Positions 8,085 to 20,353 of a DNA stretch of 20,353 bases are shown here, one piece after another. The stretch lies in the NCBI GenBank assembly GCA_964561005.1, contig CAZLNO010000075.1, positions 1-20,353 of the forward strand. Reading direction: 5' to 3'. A program made the position numbers and the translations under genes. The notes under the pieces were generated by a model that was not told the origin of the DNA, made no database searches, and worked only from the letters and a program-made list of their open reading frames with translations. This DNA is from CAZLNO01 sp964561005. GTDB taxonomy: Bacteria; Pseudomonadota; Alphaproteobacteria; Kiloniellales; Rhodovibrionaceae. Numbering within the stretch: the first letter of the stretch is position 1; every line of letters begins with the position of its first letter.

Positions 8085-8112
8085 CTAAACGTGCGATAAT
8101 GATAGCGTTTAG
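8085..8112. promoter_or_regulatory. Operator-like palindrome over minus-strand -10 box
   Basis: CTAAACG (8085-8091) and CGTTTAG (8106-8112) form perfect 7-bp arms around a 14-base A/T-rich spacer. The spacer contains TATCAT on the minus strand (8099-8104), a five-of-six match to a -10 box for the DUF294 gene, and GATAAT on the plus strand (8095-8100). No good -35 box is visible for either. The layout suits a dimeric repressor site. Confidence 0.4.
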
Positions 8113-8144
8113 TCGATTTGAAGAACAGCGCGTGCACGACGTGC

Positions 8145-8172
8145 CTGAATTGCGTTCCTACTCTGCTATACC
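8145..8172 (+). promoter_or_regulatory. Candidate extended -10 promoter for the symporter
   Basis: TG-C-TATACC (8164-8172) looks like an extended -10 element, with CTGAAT (8145-8150) as a weak -35 box 16 bases before it. Transcription would start at about 8179, giving a leader of about 270 nt before the symporter. Confidence 0.3.
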
Positions 8173-8435
8173 GAGCCGGGGAGGACGGGGTGACAAGGTA
8201 CGGCACAAGCACGCGCGACGCGACGAGGGCAGTCGAGGCTTGAACGGGGACTCCGGACGACTCGGGAGGCGTGCCGAGTCCGGTCCCGCGACGATGGCAG
8301 ACCCGCCGGCCCATGAACGTCGGCAAGCGGGTCGCACCCTCGCTGGCATCGGGGCATGATCTCCCGCGACGCACAAACGTCCTGGTTGAAAGCGCCACGG
8401 GGACGGATCGGCCGTCCGCGGGCTGACGTGTAAGG

Positions 8436-8440
8436 GGAGG
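8436..8440 (+). promoter_or_regulatory. Ribosome binding site fixing the TTG start of the symporter
   Basis: GGAGG, within AAGGGGAGG, lies 7 bases before TTG at 8448. The site fits this rare start codon; the next in-frame ATG would cut off the first membrane segment. Confidence 0.8.
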
Positions 8441-8447
8441 CACGGCC

Positions 8448-10415
8448 TTGGAATCCAAAGTCATCTGGCTGTTCGTCTTCGTCGTCCTGTACTGGGCGTA
8501 CTGCATCTCCATGGGCATCAAGGGTGCCCGGTCCGCCCGGACGGCGAGCGACTACTTCATCGCGGGCCGTCGGCTCAGCATGTGGGTGTTCATCCTCGCG
8601 GCCACGGCCACGTCCTTTTCCGGCTGGACCTTCATGGGCCATCCGGGGCTGGTGTATCGCGACGGCTTCCAGTACGCGTACGCCTCGTTCTACGCCATCA
8701 CGATTCCGTTCACCGGCGTGATGTTCCTCAAACGCCAGTGGATGATCGGCAAGCGCTTCGGGTACGTCACGCCCGGCGAGATGCTGTCGGCGTACTTCCA
8801 GGGCGACGCCATACGCATCCTCACGGTGATCGTGGCGCTGCTGTTCTCCATCCCCTACCTGGGCCTGCAGCTCGGCGCCTCGGGCTATCTGTTCAACGTG
8901 CTGACCGACGGCTGGGTGTCCCAGGATTTCGGGATGTGGCTGCTGTCGATCGTGGTGCTGGTGTACGTCGCCTCGGGCGGCCTGCGCGCGGTGGCCTATG
9001 TGGACACCCTCCAGTGCATCCTGCTGGCCGCGGGCATCATCATCATCGGCTTCATCGCCTACAGCTACACCGGCGGCTTCGGCGGCCTGAACGAGAGCCT
9101 GGCGCTGCTTGGAGCCCAGCCCGAGGTGGGGCGCTGGGGGGCCACCGAGGCAGGCCACAACGCCTATCTCGCCATTCCGGGGGTGATCCAGTTCACCGCC
9201 GGCCTGGGGGTGGAGACGCCGACCGGCGGTCTGTGGACCGGTGTCATGATCCTGACCTACATGTTCGCGCTGATGGGCATCCAGTCGGCCCCGGCGTTCA
9301 CCATGTGGGCCTTCGGCAACACCGATCCGCGCCCCTTCGCGCCGCAGCAGGTCTGGGCGTCCTCCTTCGCCATCGGGTTCATCCTGTTCTTCTTCACCGC
9401 CGCCCAGGGCATGGGGGCGCACTTCCTGGGCGCCAACCCGGCGGTGAACGAAGCCGGTATCACCGATGCGCTGATCCTGCCGGCCGACATCGCGCAGAAC
9501 CCGGACAGCATCGTGCCGAACTACATCAACCTGATCGCCGAGGCCGCGCCCTGGCTGATGGGCATCCTGGCGGTCTGCGCCCTGGCGGCGATGCAGTCCA
9601 CCGGCGCGGCCTACATGTCGACGGCGGGCTCCATGCTGACGCGCGACCTCTACAAGCGCTACCTCAAGCCCACGGCCTCGCACAACGAGCAGAAGCTGCT
9701 GGGCCGGATGGGCGTTGCCTTCATCGTGATCGCCGCGCTGCTGGTGGCCACCTTCTCGCGCGACGCGCTGGTGCTGCTGGGCGGGCTGGCGGTGGCCTTC
9801 GGCTTCCAGATGTGGCCCTCGCTGGCCTCGGTCTGCTGGTTCCCCTGGATCACCCGGCAGGGGGCGACCTGGGGCCTGCTGGTGGGGCTGATCGCGGTGA
9901 TCTTCACCGAGAAGTTCGGCCTGAACATCGCCGAGGCCTTCGGCATCAGCCTGCCGTGGGGCCGCTGGCCGTGGACCATCCACTCCGCCGGCTGGGGCAT
10001 CATCTTCAACGTGGCGGTGCTGGTAATTGTCTCGGCCGCCACGCAGAACTCGAACGCGCGCGCCCACCGGATGGAGTACCACAAGTTCCTGCGCGACCAC
10101 GCCGGCCTGAGTTCGGACAAGCGGCGCTACATCCCGCTGGCCTGGATCGTCACCATCGCCTGGCTGTTCTTCGGCATCGGCCCCGGCGCGGTGATCGGCA
10201 ACACCATCTTCGGCCTGCCCGGCGACGCCAGCACCTGGACCTTCGGCATCCCGTCGATCTGGGCCTGGCAGATCCTGTTCTGGCTGCTGGGTGTGGGCAT
10301 GATGTGGTTCCTCGCCTACTTCATGGAGATGTCCACCGTGCCGCGGAAGGAGATCGAGGTGCTGGTCGAGGACATCGGCGACGTCACCGCCCCGGAGAAG
10401 GGCGCGGCGAGCTGA
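8448..10415 (+). CDS. Sodium:solute symporter family transporter
   Basis: This 655-residue inner-membrane protein of the SSS (PutP/ActP-like, TC 2.A.21) family should import an organic solute with sodium. About 13 hydrophobic segments are visible. The N-terminal part carries the family-typical ASDYFIAGRRLSMWVFILAA and TATSFSGWTFMGHPGLVYRDG. A later helix reads AVCALAAMQSTGAAYMSTAGSMLTRDLYKRY, which matches the TM8/sodium-site region of the family. The long tail after about residue 530 has further helices, making it longer than PutP. Translation starts at TTG with a strong ribosome binding site. A strong terminator follows, so it appears to be transcribed alone. The divergent CBS/DUF294 protein is a likely functional partner. 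Substrate cannot be read from sequence; carboxylates or amino acids are possible. Confidence 0.87.
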   Translation: MESKVIWLFVFVVLYWAYCISMGIKGARSARTASDYFIAGRRLSMWVFILAATATSFSGWTFMGHPGLVYRDGFQYAYASFYAITIPFTGVMFLKRQWMIGKRFGYVTPGEMLSAYFQGDAIRILTVIVALLFSIPYLGLQLGASGYLFNVLTDGWVSQDFGMWLLSIVVLVYVASGGLRAVAYVDTLQCILLAAGIIIIGFIAYSYTGGFGGLNESLALLGAQPEVGRWGATEAGHNAYLAIPGVIQFTAGLGVETPTGGLWTGVMILTYMFALMGIQSAPAFTMWAFGNTDPRPFAPQQVWASSFAIGFILFFFTAAQGMGAHFLGANPAVNEAGITDALILPADIAQNPDSIVPNYINLIAEAAPWLMGILAVCALAAMQSTGAAYMSTAGSMLTRDLYKRYLKPTASHNEQKLLGRMGVAFIVIAALLVATFSRDALVLLGGLAVAFGFQMWPSLASVCWFPWITRQGATWGLLVGLIAVIFTEKFGLNIAEAFGISLPWGRWPWTIHSAGWGIIFNVAVLVIVSAATQNSNARAHRMEYHKFLRDHAGLSSDKRRYIPLAWIVTIAWLFFGIGPGAVIGNTIFGLPGDASTWTFGIPSIWAWQILFWLLGVGMMWFLAYFMEMSTVPRKEIEVLVEDIGDVTAPEKGAAS

Positions 10416-10445
10416 TCCCAACGGCACGGACCTTGACGCCTCGCG

Positions 10446-10477
10446 GGGGGAAGGGCTTGTCCCTTCCCCCTTCTCTT
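10446..10477 (+). terminator. Rho-independent terminator behind the symporter
   Basis: A 10-bp perfect G/C-rich stem (GGGGGAAGGG with CCCTTCCCCC, 10446-10455 and 10461-10470) encloses a 5-nt loop and is followed by TTCTCTT. It begins 31 bases after the symporter stop. Confidence 0.75.
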
Positions 10478-10539
10478 GCGCACAATCGCGGGGGAAGGAT
10501 CATGGGCGCCGCCCCTCCGGCCGGCGCGATCGAACCGAG

Positions 10540-10779
10540 ATGGCCGAACTGTTCACCGCCAAGTATCACCTGCTCTGGGCGCTGCTGCTGGCGCTCGCGC
10601 TGTTTCTGCCGGTGCGGCAGGTGATCTGGGTGCTCGCCGTGCGACGGGTGCAGCAGAAGACCGGGGAGCCCGCCGACGCGGGGGCGCAGGCGCGGCTCAA
10701 GCGCCGGGCGGGCGCCACCGCGGCGCTGCTCTGCCTGATCGTCGGCTATCTTTACACCGCCACCTGGTGGACGCCATGA
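10540..10779 (+). CDS. Small two-helix membrane protein, unknown function
   Basis: I do not recognise this 79-residue protein. It shows two hydrophobic segments, at about residues 10-34 (LLWALLLALALFLPV) and 59-76 (TAALLCLIVGYLYTAT). They are joined by a basic, polar loop with QQKTGEPADAGAQARLKRR, so a hairpin in the inner membrane with the loop in the cytoplasm is likely. The stop overlaps the start of the TPR gene by four bases (ATGA, 10776-10779), showing a two-gene unit. No good ribosome binding site precedes the ATG; a better one lies before an out-of-frame ATG at 10502. It may form a complex with the TPR protein, by inference from the coupling only. Confidence 0.7.
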   Translation: MAELFTAKYHLLWALLLALALFLPVRQVIWVLAVRRVQQKTGEPADAGAQARLKRRAGATAALLCLIVGYLYTATWWTP

Positions 10780-11393
10780 ATCCGAACGTCGTGCGCCGCT
10801 TCACCCAGATCGCCGGCGTGCTGCTGATCTTCGCCATGCTGGGCGCGCTGGTGTTCGGCGACCTGCTGGGCCAGGCGCCGGGCGACTATGAGGTGCGCAA
10901 GGGCAGCCAGAAGCTCTCCGAGGGCGCCTACGCGGAAGCGCTGGCCAGCTTCAACCAGGCGCTGAAGGAGATGCCGAACCACCGCGGCGCCCTGATGGGC
11001 CGCGCCCTGGTGTTCATCCAGCGCGAGCAGTACGGCAAGGCGGAGAACGAACTGCGCGGCCTGATCGACTTTCTGAAGGAGAGCCTTCCCGAAGAGCGCA
11101 CGGAGGACCCCACCGGCTATGGTGCCCTGGCCGCGGCGCACGGCAACCTGGGCATCATCCTGGACCGCCAGGGCCGGCACGAGCAGGCGCTGGAGCAGTA
11201 CATCGCCGCCCTGCGGGTGGACGAGGGCGCGGTGGACGGCCCGTCGATCTTCGACGAGGTGCTCTACGGCTATCGCGGCGTCACGGTGCGCGAGCGCGCG
11301 GAATATCTGGCCAGGGAACTCCAAAAGCCGCCGGAGGAACGGTTGTTGCGCCTGCCCCCCGAAGACGCCGACCAGCGCATGTACAAGCCGTAA
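10776..11393 (+). CDS. Membrane-anchored tetratricopeptide-repeat protein
   Basis: This 205-residue protein has one N-terminal membrane helix (about residues 12-32, AGVLLIFAMLGALVFGDLL). It then has a soluble domain with TPR units, such as KGSQKLSEGAYAEALASFNQALKEMPN (about 43-69), a second unit with ALVFIQREQYGKAENEL, and HGNLGIILDRQGRHEQALEQYIAALRVD (about 124-151). The lack of a cleavable site suggests a signal anchor with the repeats in the periplasm. TPR domains bind other proteins; the partner is unknown. It is translationally coupled to the small membrane protein ahead of it and lies downstream of the symporter terminator, so it may not share its promoter. It ends at the repeat-filled convergent gap. 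Confidence 0.8.
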   Translation: MNPNVVRRFTQIAGVLLIFAMLGALVFGDLLGQAPGDYEVRKGSQKLSEGAYAEALASFNQALKEMPNHRGALMGRALVFIQREQYGKAENELRGLIDFLKESLPEERTEDPTGYGALAAAHGNLGIILDRQGRHEQALEQYIAALRVDEGAVDGPSIFDEVLYGYRGVTVRERAEYLARELQKPPEERLLRLPPEDADQRMYKP

Positions 11394-11395
11394 AG

Positions 11396-11614
11396 CGCGG
11401 CTTCGCCGCGTCCCCCATCCTGGCCTTCCCCCTGACGCGCCTGTCGGCGCGTCCCCCATCCTGGCCTTCCCCCTGACGCGCCTGTCGGCGCGTCCCCCAT
11501 CCTAACCTTCCCCCAAGGGGGAAGGGACTGTGACTGAGTCGACACGGATGTTCTTGACTGCGTCCCCTCCCCTTTGGGGGAGGGCAGGATGGGGGACGCG
11601 GCGCGAGCCGCGTC
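11396..11614. repeat. Intergenic palindromic repeat cluster (REP-like, 41-bp unit)
   Basis: The gap between the convergent TPR and helicase genes contains four copies of one module: a small G/C hairpin followed by a CCCCCATCCT-NN-CCTTCCCCC-like tail. Three copies run in the plus direction, with modules starting near 11396, 11434 and 11475. Two successive 41-bp units, 11407-11447 and 11448-11488, are identical. One diverged copy is inverted (tail about 11577-11594, hairpin 11595-11614). The hairpins at 11434-11453, 11475-11494 and 11595-11614 have perfect 8-bp stems and 4-nt loops; that of the first copy is shorter. The layout is that of a mobile or amplified REP-type element rather than coding DNA. 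Confidence 0.75.
11506..11583. terminator. Paired C/G hairpins between convergent genes
   Basis: CCTTCCCCC/GGGGGAAGG (11506-11525) and CCTCCCC/GGGGAGG (11566-11583) form strong stems and could end transcription from both sides. Neither has a T-run, so a role as an intrinsic terminator is uncertain. Confidence 0.4.
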
Positions 11615-11634
11615 AACGGCGACACCGCCGCCCG

Positions 11635-14985
<3,351 letters not shown>

Positions 14986-14990
14986 AACCC

Positions 14991-15019
14991 CATATATAGC
15001 GGAAACACGCCGCGGACTC
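14991..15019 (-). promoter_or_regulatory. Candidate uvrD promoter giving a leaderless mRNA
   Basis: On the minus strand TATATA(T) ends 6 bases before the ATG at 14985, and GTGAGT lies 17 bases upstream as a three-of-six -35 box. Transcription would start at or next to the start codon. The GGGG between them is too close to the ATG to be a normal ribosome binding site. Confidence 0.4.
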
Positions 15020-15079
15020 ACGAGGCGATGTTCGCGCGTCCGCCTCGCGCCTGGCGCGACGCCATGCCCGACAGACCGG

Positions 15080-16252
15080 CTACGCCGTCTCCTCGAAGAG
15101 CTCGCGGCCGATCAGCCAGCGGCGGATCTCGCTGGTGCCGGCGCCGATCTCGTAGAGCTTGGCGTCGCGCAGCAGGCGGCCCGTGGGCATGTCGTTGATG
15201 TAGCCCATGCCGCCCAGCGCCTGGATCGCCTCCAGCGCCATCCAGGTGGCTGTTTCGGCCGCGTAAAGAATGGCCCCGGCGGCGTCCTTGCGCGCCGCGC
15301 GGCCGGCGTCGCAGGTCCTCGCGACGGCATAGACGTAGGCGCGGGCCGCGTTCATGCGGGTGTACATCTCGGCCAGCTTGCCCTGCATGAGCTGGAACTC
15401 GCCGATCGGCTGGCCGAACTGCTTGCGCTCGTGGACATAGGGCACCACGACGTCCATGCAGGCCTGCATGATCCCCAGCGGTCCGGCGGCCAGGACGACG
15501 CGCTCGTAGTCCAGGCCGCTCATCAGCACCCGCACGCCCTTGTTCACCTCGCCCAGGACGTTGTCCTCGGGCACCTCGACGTTGTCGAACACCAGCTCGC
15601 AGGTAGGGGAGCCGCGCATGCCCAGCTTGTCCAGCTTCTGCGCGATCGAGAAGCCCTGGGCGTTGGTTTCGACAATGAAGGCGGTGATGCCGCGCGGCCC
15701 GGCGTCGGGATCGGTCTTGGCGTAGACCACGATCACCTCGGCCTCGTCGGCGTTGGTGATCCACATCTTCTGGCCGTTCAGAACGTAACGGTCGCCCTTC
15801 TTCTCCGCCTTCAGGCGCATGCCGACCACGTCGGAGCCCGCGCCCGGCTCGCTCATCGCCAGGGCGCCGACGTGCTCGCCCGAGATCAGCCTGGGCAGGT
15901 AGCGCGCCTTCTGCGCGTCGGTGCCGTTGCGGCGGATCTGGTTGACGCAGAGGTTGGAGTGCGCGCCGTAGCTCAGGCCCACCGAGGCCGAGGCGCGGCT
16001 CACCTCCTCCATGGCGACGCAGTGCTCCAGGTAGCCCATGTTGGCGCCACCCCAGTCCTCCTCGACCGTGATGCCGTGCAGGCCCAGGTCGCCCAGCCGG
16101 GGCCAGAGGTCGCGGGGAAAGCTGTCGCTGCGGTCGATTTCCGCCGCGCGCGGCGCGATCTGCTCGGCCGCGAAGCTGGCGACGGTGTCGCGCAGCATGT
16201 CGGCGGTGTCGCCCAGGCCGAAGTCGAGCATGGGAAGCTGGTTGGACGGCAT
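15080..16252 (-). CDS. ivd: Isovaleryl-CoA dehydrogenase
   Basis: This 390-residue FAD enzyme of the acyl-CoA dehydrogenase family oxidises isovaleryl-CoA to 3-methylcrotonyl-CoA in leucine breakdown, passing electrons to ETF. Visible signatures are AMSEPGAGSDVVGM (132-145), the FAD-binding WITNADEAEVIVVYAKT region, and SGLDYERVVLAAGPLG. In the last, Glu250 sits where the catalytic base of isovaleryl-CoA dehydrogenases lies; this internal position distinguishes them from most acyl-CoA dehydrogenases, where it is near the C-terminus. QALGGMGYINDMPTGRLLRDAKLYEIGAGTSEI follows near the end. Start at ATG 16252 is supported by GGAGGA 5 bases before it. The usual neighbours, methylcrotonyl-CoA carboxylase genes, are not in the window. 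Confidence 0.93.
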   Translation of the reverse strand: MPSNQLPMLDFGLGDTADMLRDTVASFAAEQIAPRAAEIDRSDSFPRDLWPRLGDLGLHGITVEEDWGGANMGYLEHCVAMEEVSRASASVGLSYGAHSNLCVNQIRRNGTDAQKARYLPRLISGEHVGALAMSEPGAGSDVVGMRLKAEKKGDRYVLNGQKMWITNADEAEVIVVYAKTDPDAGPRGITAFIVETNAQGFSIAQKLDKLGMRGSPTCELVFDNVEVPEDNVLGEVNKGVRVLMSGLDYERVVLAAGPLGIMQACMDVVVPYVHERKQFGQPIGEFQLMQGKLAEMYTRMNAARAYVYAVARTCDAGRAARKDAAGAILYAAETATWMALEAIQALGGMGYINDMPTGRLLRDAKLYEIGAGTSEIRRWLIGRELFEETA

Positions 16253-16336
16253 CGCGTTCCTCCGCGGTTTGCCAGGCTGGCTCCAGAGTCTACGCCAAGG
16301 CCGCGGCCCGCGTCACCCGCCACGGACTCCGGGAGT

Positions 16337-16801
16337 TCAGCCGGCCTCGGCGATGTCGCTGCGGTGGCCGACGCGCGCCAGCGTCTGCAGGCCCTTGGCG
16401 CAGAGCCGCCGGCTGCCGTCGGCCTTCTCGGCGTAGACCTCCAGGTCGCAGGTCGTCAGCGTGCGCCCGGGCTTCACCACCCGGCCGCAGGCGATCAGGC
16501 GCGCGCCGTCGGCCGGCGCGACGAGGTTCACCTTGAACTCGGCGGTCAGCACCGAGGCCTCCGGCGGAAACAGCGTGAAGGCGGCGTAGCCGCCGGCGGA
16601 ATCGGCGATCGTCGCGGTCGCGCCGGCGTGGAAGAAGCCGTGCTGCTGGGTCAGTTCGTCGCGGAACGGCAGCACGATCTCGACATAGCCCGGCTCGACG
16701 ACGGTCATTTCGGCCTCGATCAGATCCATGATGCGCTGGCGGCCAAAGGACGCGCGGGTGCGTTCGGCGAAGTCCGGGCTGCCCGGCTGGAAGTCGCTCA
16801 T
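16337..16801 (-). CDS. PaaI-family hotdog thioesterase
   Basis: This 154-residue single hotdog-fold protein probably hydrolyses an acyl-CoA in the cytoplasm. The diagnostic stretch HGFFHAGATATIADSAGGYAA (54-74) carries the helix-capping His-Gly and the Asp67 expected of PaaI-type active sites. EFKVNLVAPADG and RTLTTCDLEVYAE continue the fold. Length is normal for the family. It lies 84 bp upstream of isovaleryl-CoA dehydrogenase on the same strand, so it could clear stalled CoA intermediates of leucine catabolism, but that is inference and its true substrate is unknown. The ATG at 16801 has GAGGGA about 8 bases upstream. Confidence 0.85.
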   Translation of the reverse strand: MSDFQPGSPDFAERTRASFGRQRIMDLIEAEMTVVEPGYVEIVLPFRDELTQQHGFFHAGATATIADSAGGYAAFTLFPPEASVLTAEFKVNLVAPADGARLIACGRVVKPGRTLTTCDLEVYAEKADGSRRLCAKGLQTLARVGHRSDIAEAG

Positions 16802-16826
16802 GGTGGCTTCCCTCTTGATCGCGATC

Positions 16827-18227
16827 CTAGAGGATGAACAGCGCGGCCAAACCGAGGAAGGCGAAAAAGCCGACCACGTCGGTGATCGTGGTCAGGAAGA
16901 CGCTGGACGCCACCGCCGGGTCGATCCGCATCTTCTCCAGCCCCAGGGGGATCAGCGTGCCGGAGAGGCCCGCGACGATCAAATTCACGATCATGGCGAG
17001 CCCGAGGATGACGCCGATGTCCAGCCGCCCGAACCAGACCCACGCGACGACGCCGACCAGCACGGCGAAGATCGCGCCGTTCAGCAGGCCGACGGTGGCC
17101 TCCTTCGCGATGAAGCGGAGCCGGTTGGCCGGGGACAGCTCCTTCATCGCCAGGGCGCGCACCGCCACGGTCAGGGTCTGCGTGCCGGCGTTGCCGCCCA
17201 TCGAGGCCACGATCGGCATCAGGACGGCCAGCGCAACGACCTGCTGCAAGGTCGCCTCGAAGAGGCCGATGACGACCGAGGCCAGGACCGCCGTGCCCAG
17301 GTTGACCACCAGCCAGGTGGCGCGCGAGCGCGTGGTCTCCAGCAGGCGGCCGTAGAGGTCGCTTTCGCGCACGCCGCCCAGCTTCATCAGGTCGTCCTCG
17401 GCCTCCTCGTCGATCACGTGGACGATGTCGTCCACGGTGATCATGCCGATCACCCGGTTGGCGTCGTCCACCACCGGCGCCGAGACCAGGCCGTACTGGC
17501 GGAAGAGATAGGCGACTTCCTCCTGGTCCATGGAGAACGGCACGGTCTTGGGATCGCTCTCCATGATCTCGGTGATGCGCACGGGGCGGCGGGTGCGCAG
17601 CACGCGCGAGATGGGCACGATCCCCTGCGGCTTGTGCCGGGGGTCCACGACGAAGAGGTCGTAGAAGTCTTCCGGCAGATCGGCGGCCGAGCGCATGAAG
17701 TCGATGGTCTCGCCCACGGTCCAGGCGGCGGGAATCGCCACCACCTCGCGCTGCATCAGGCGCCCGGCCGACTCCTCCGGGAAGGCGATGCCCTCCTCCA
17801 GGATCAGGCGGTAGCCCGCCGGGAGCTGCGCCAGGATGCGGCGCTGGAAGTCCTCGTCCAGATCCTCGAAGATCTCGACGGCGTCGTCGGATTCCAGTGC
17901 CGACAGCGCGGCGGCGATGCCCCTGGGTCCGATGTGCTCCAGCACCTCCTGGCGCACCACGGGCACCAGATAGGACAGCGCCTCCGGGTCGAATTCGGCG
18001 CCCAGGGCGTCCAACAGCAGCGGCCGCTCGTCGGCGGTCAGTCCCTCGATCAGATCGGCCAGGTCGGCGGCGTGCAGGCTTTCCGCGATTTCCTTCGGCG
18101 CCGCGGTGTCGCCACGCTCCAGGGCGTCCTGCACCTCGCGGATCTGTTCGTCGCGCAAGCCGTAGTCCTCGGCCTGCGGCGGCGTCTCGACCTCCGCCGT
18201 CTCGGGTTCGGGCGTGTGCAGCGACAT
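16827..18227 (-). CDS. mgtE: Magnesium transporter MgtE
   Basis: This 466-residue channel-type Mg2+ transporter acts in the inner membrane. In order there are a cytosolic helical N-domain (about 25-145), paired CBS domains (about 150-275) that sense Mg2+ and gate the pore, a linker helix, and five membrane segments from about 305 to 466. The pore signature MPIVASMGGNAGTQT spans 347-361. The last helix contains DPAVASSVFLTTITDVVGF, with Asp450 in the place of the conserved pore aspartate of the family. Start at 18227 lies 13 bp after the malic enzyme stop, with AGGA upstream, so the two are probably co-transcribed. No magnesium-sensing leader is possible in so short a gap. The next gene starts its own reading 25 bp beyond the stop. 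Confidence 0.94.
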   Translation of the reverse strand: MSLHTPEPETAEVETPPQAEDYGLRDEQIREVQDALERGDTAAPKEIAESLHAADLADLIEGLTADERPLLLDALGAEFDPEALSYLVPVVRQEVLEHIGPRGIAAALSALESDDAVEIFEDLDEDFQRRILAQLPAGYRLILEEGIAFPEESAGRLMQREVVAIPAAWTVGETIDFMRSAADLPEDFYDLFVVDPRHKPQGIVPISRVLRTRRPVRITEIMESDPKTVPFSMDQEEVAYLFRQYGLVSAPVVDDANRVIGMITVDDIVHVIDEEAEDDLMKLGGVRESDLYGRLLETTRSRATWLVVNLGTAVLASVVIGLFEATLQQVVALAVLMPIVASMGGNAGTQTLTVAVRALAMKELSPANRLRFIAKEATVGLLNGAIFAVLVGVVAWVWFGRLDIGVILGLAMIVNLIVAGLSGTLIPLGLEKMRIDPAVASSVFLTTITDVVGFFAFLGLAALFIL

Positions 18228-18240
18228 GCGTTTCCGCTTC

Positions 18241-20353
<2,113 letters not shown>

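Larger units (their letters stand above)
7950..8447. other. Divergent intergenic region between DUF294 gene and symporter
   Basis: This 498-bp gap has no convincing gene. It holds an A/T-rich core (about 8081-8172) with a 7-bp inverted repeat and promoter-like boxes. Toward the symporter it contains a long imperfect hairpin (8247-8287) and a short perfect one (8401-8417). A short open frame at 8072-8359 (95 residues) has no recognisable similarity. Confidence 0.6.

Noticed and set aside
8072..8359. A 95-codon frame in the divergent gap as a gene
   Set aside because: Highly basic, no recognised domain, no ribosome binding site, and it spans the presumed promoter region.
8166..10427. A 753-codon minus-strand frame opposite the symporter
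   Set aside because: The translation is rich in Arg, His, Gln and Asp without any domain, and it mirrors a clear membrane transporter on the other strand.
11407..11500. 41-bp tandem repeats considered as a CRISPR array
   Set aside because: The units abut with no unique spacers, only two are complete, and no cas genes are near.

Overview
The window is high-GC, densely packed bacterial chromosome. It fits an alphaproteobacterium, probably of the Rhodospirillales type. The grounds are the DUF1244 (SMc04008-like) gene at the left edge, the isovaleryl-CoA dehydrogenase, the two-domain malic enzyme and the general base composition. The TonB-dependent receptor has acidic loops, which would suit a salt-tolerant host, but this is a weak hint only. 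I saw no rRNA, tRNA, CRISPR array or transposase.

Layout. (1) 1-6480, minus strand: a complete vitamin B12 uptake operon. A cobalamin riboswitch (6250-6437) precedes btuB (outer-membrane receptor), btuF (periplasmic binding protein), btuC (permease), btuD (ATPase) and a dedicated tonB. The 5' end of a DUF1244 gene follows. (2) 6489-7949, minus: a CBS-pair/DUF294 nucleotidyltransferase-like protein. It is divergent, across a 498-bp regulatory gap, from (3) 8448-11393, plus: a large sodium:solute symporter with a strong terminator behind it, then a two-gene unit of a small membrane protein and a membrane-anchored TPR protein. (4) 11394-11634: a convergent intergenic gap filled by a palindromic, partly tandem (41-bp unit) repeat element. 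(5) 11635-14985, minus: a UvrD/PcrA-type DNA helicase whose motif III is interrupted by a complete, in-frame 360-residue intein. (6) 15080-20353, minus: isovaleryl-CoA dehydrogenase, a PaaI-type thioesterase, the MgtE magnesium transporter and the C-terminal part of a MaeB-type malic enzyme that runs off the right edge.

How it works together. B12 imported by BtuB needs TonB energy, then BtuF and BtuCD to cross the inner membrane; the riboswitch would shut the set off when cobalamin is plentiful. The leader between aptamer and btuB contains two long, mutually exclusive pairings placed as expected for an expression platform. The CBS/DUF294 protein probably senses a nucleotide and serves the neighbouring symporter.

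The most unusual item is the intein. Its splicing blocks look intact (Cys1, TPEH, terminal His-Asn, Ser+1). Its DNA is visibly poorer in G+C than the host gene. Its central domain has no LAGLIDADG motif but carries a segment resembling a GIY-YIG (T5orf172-like) nuclease.
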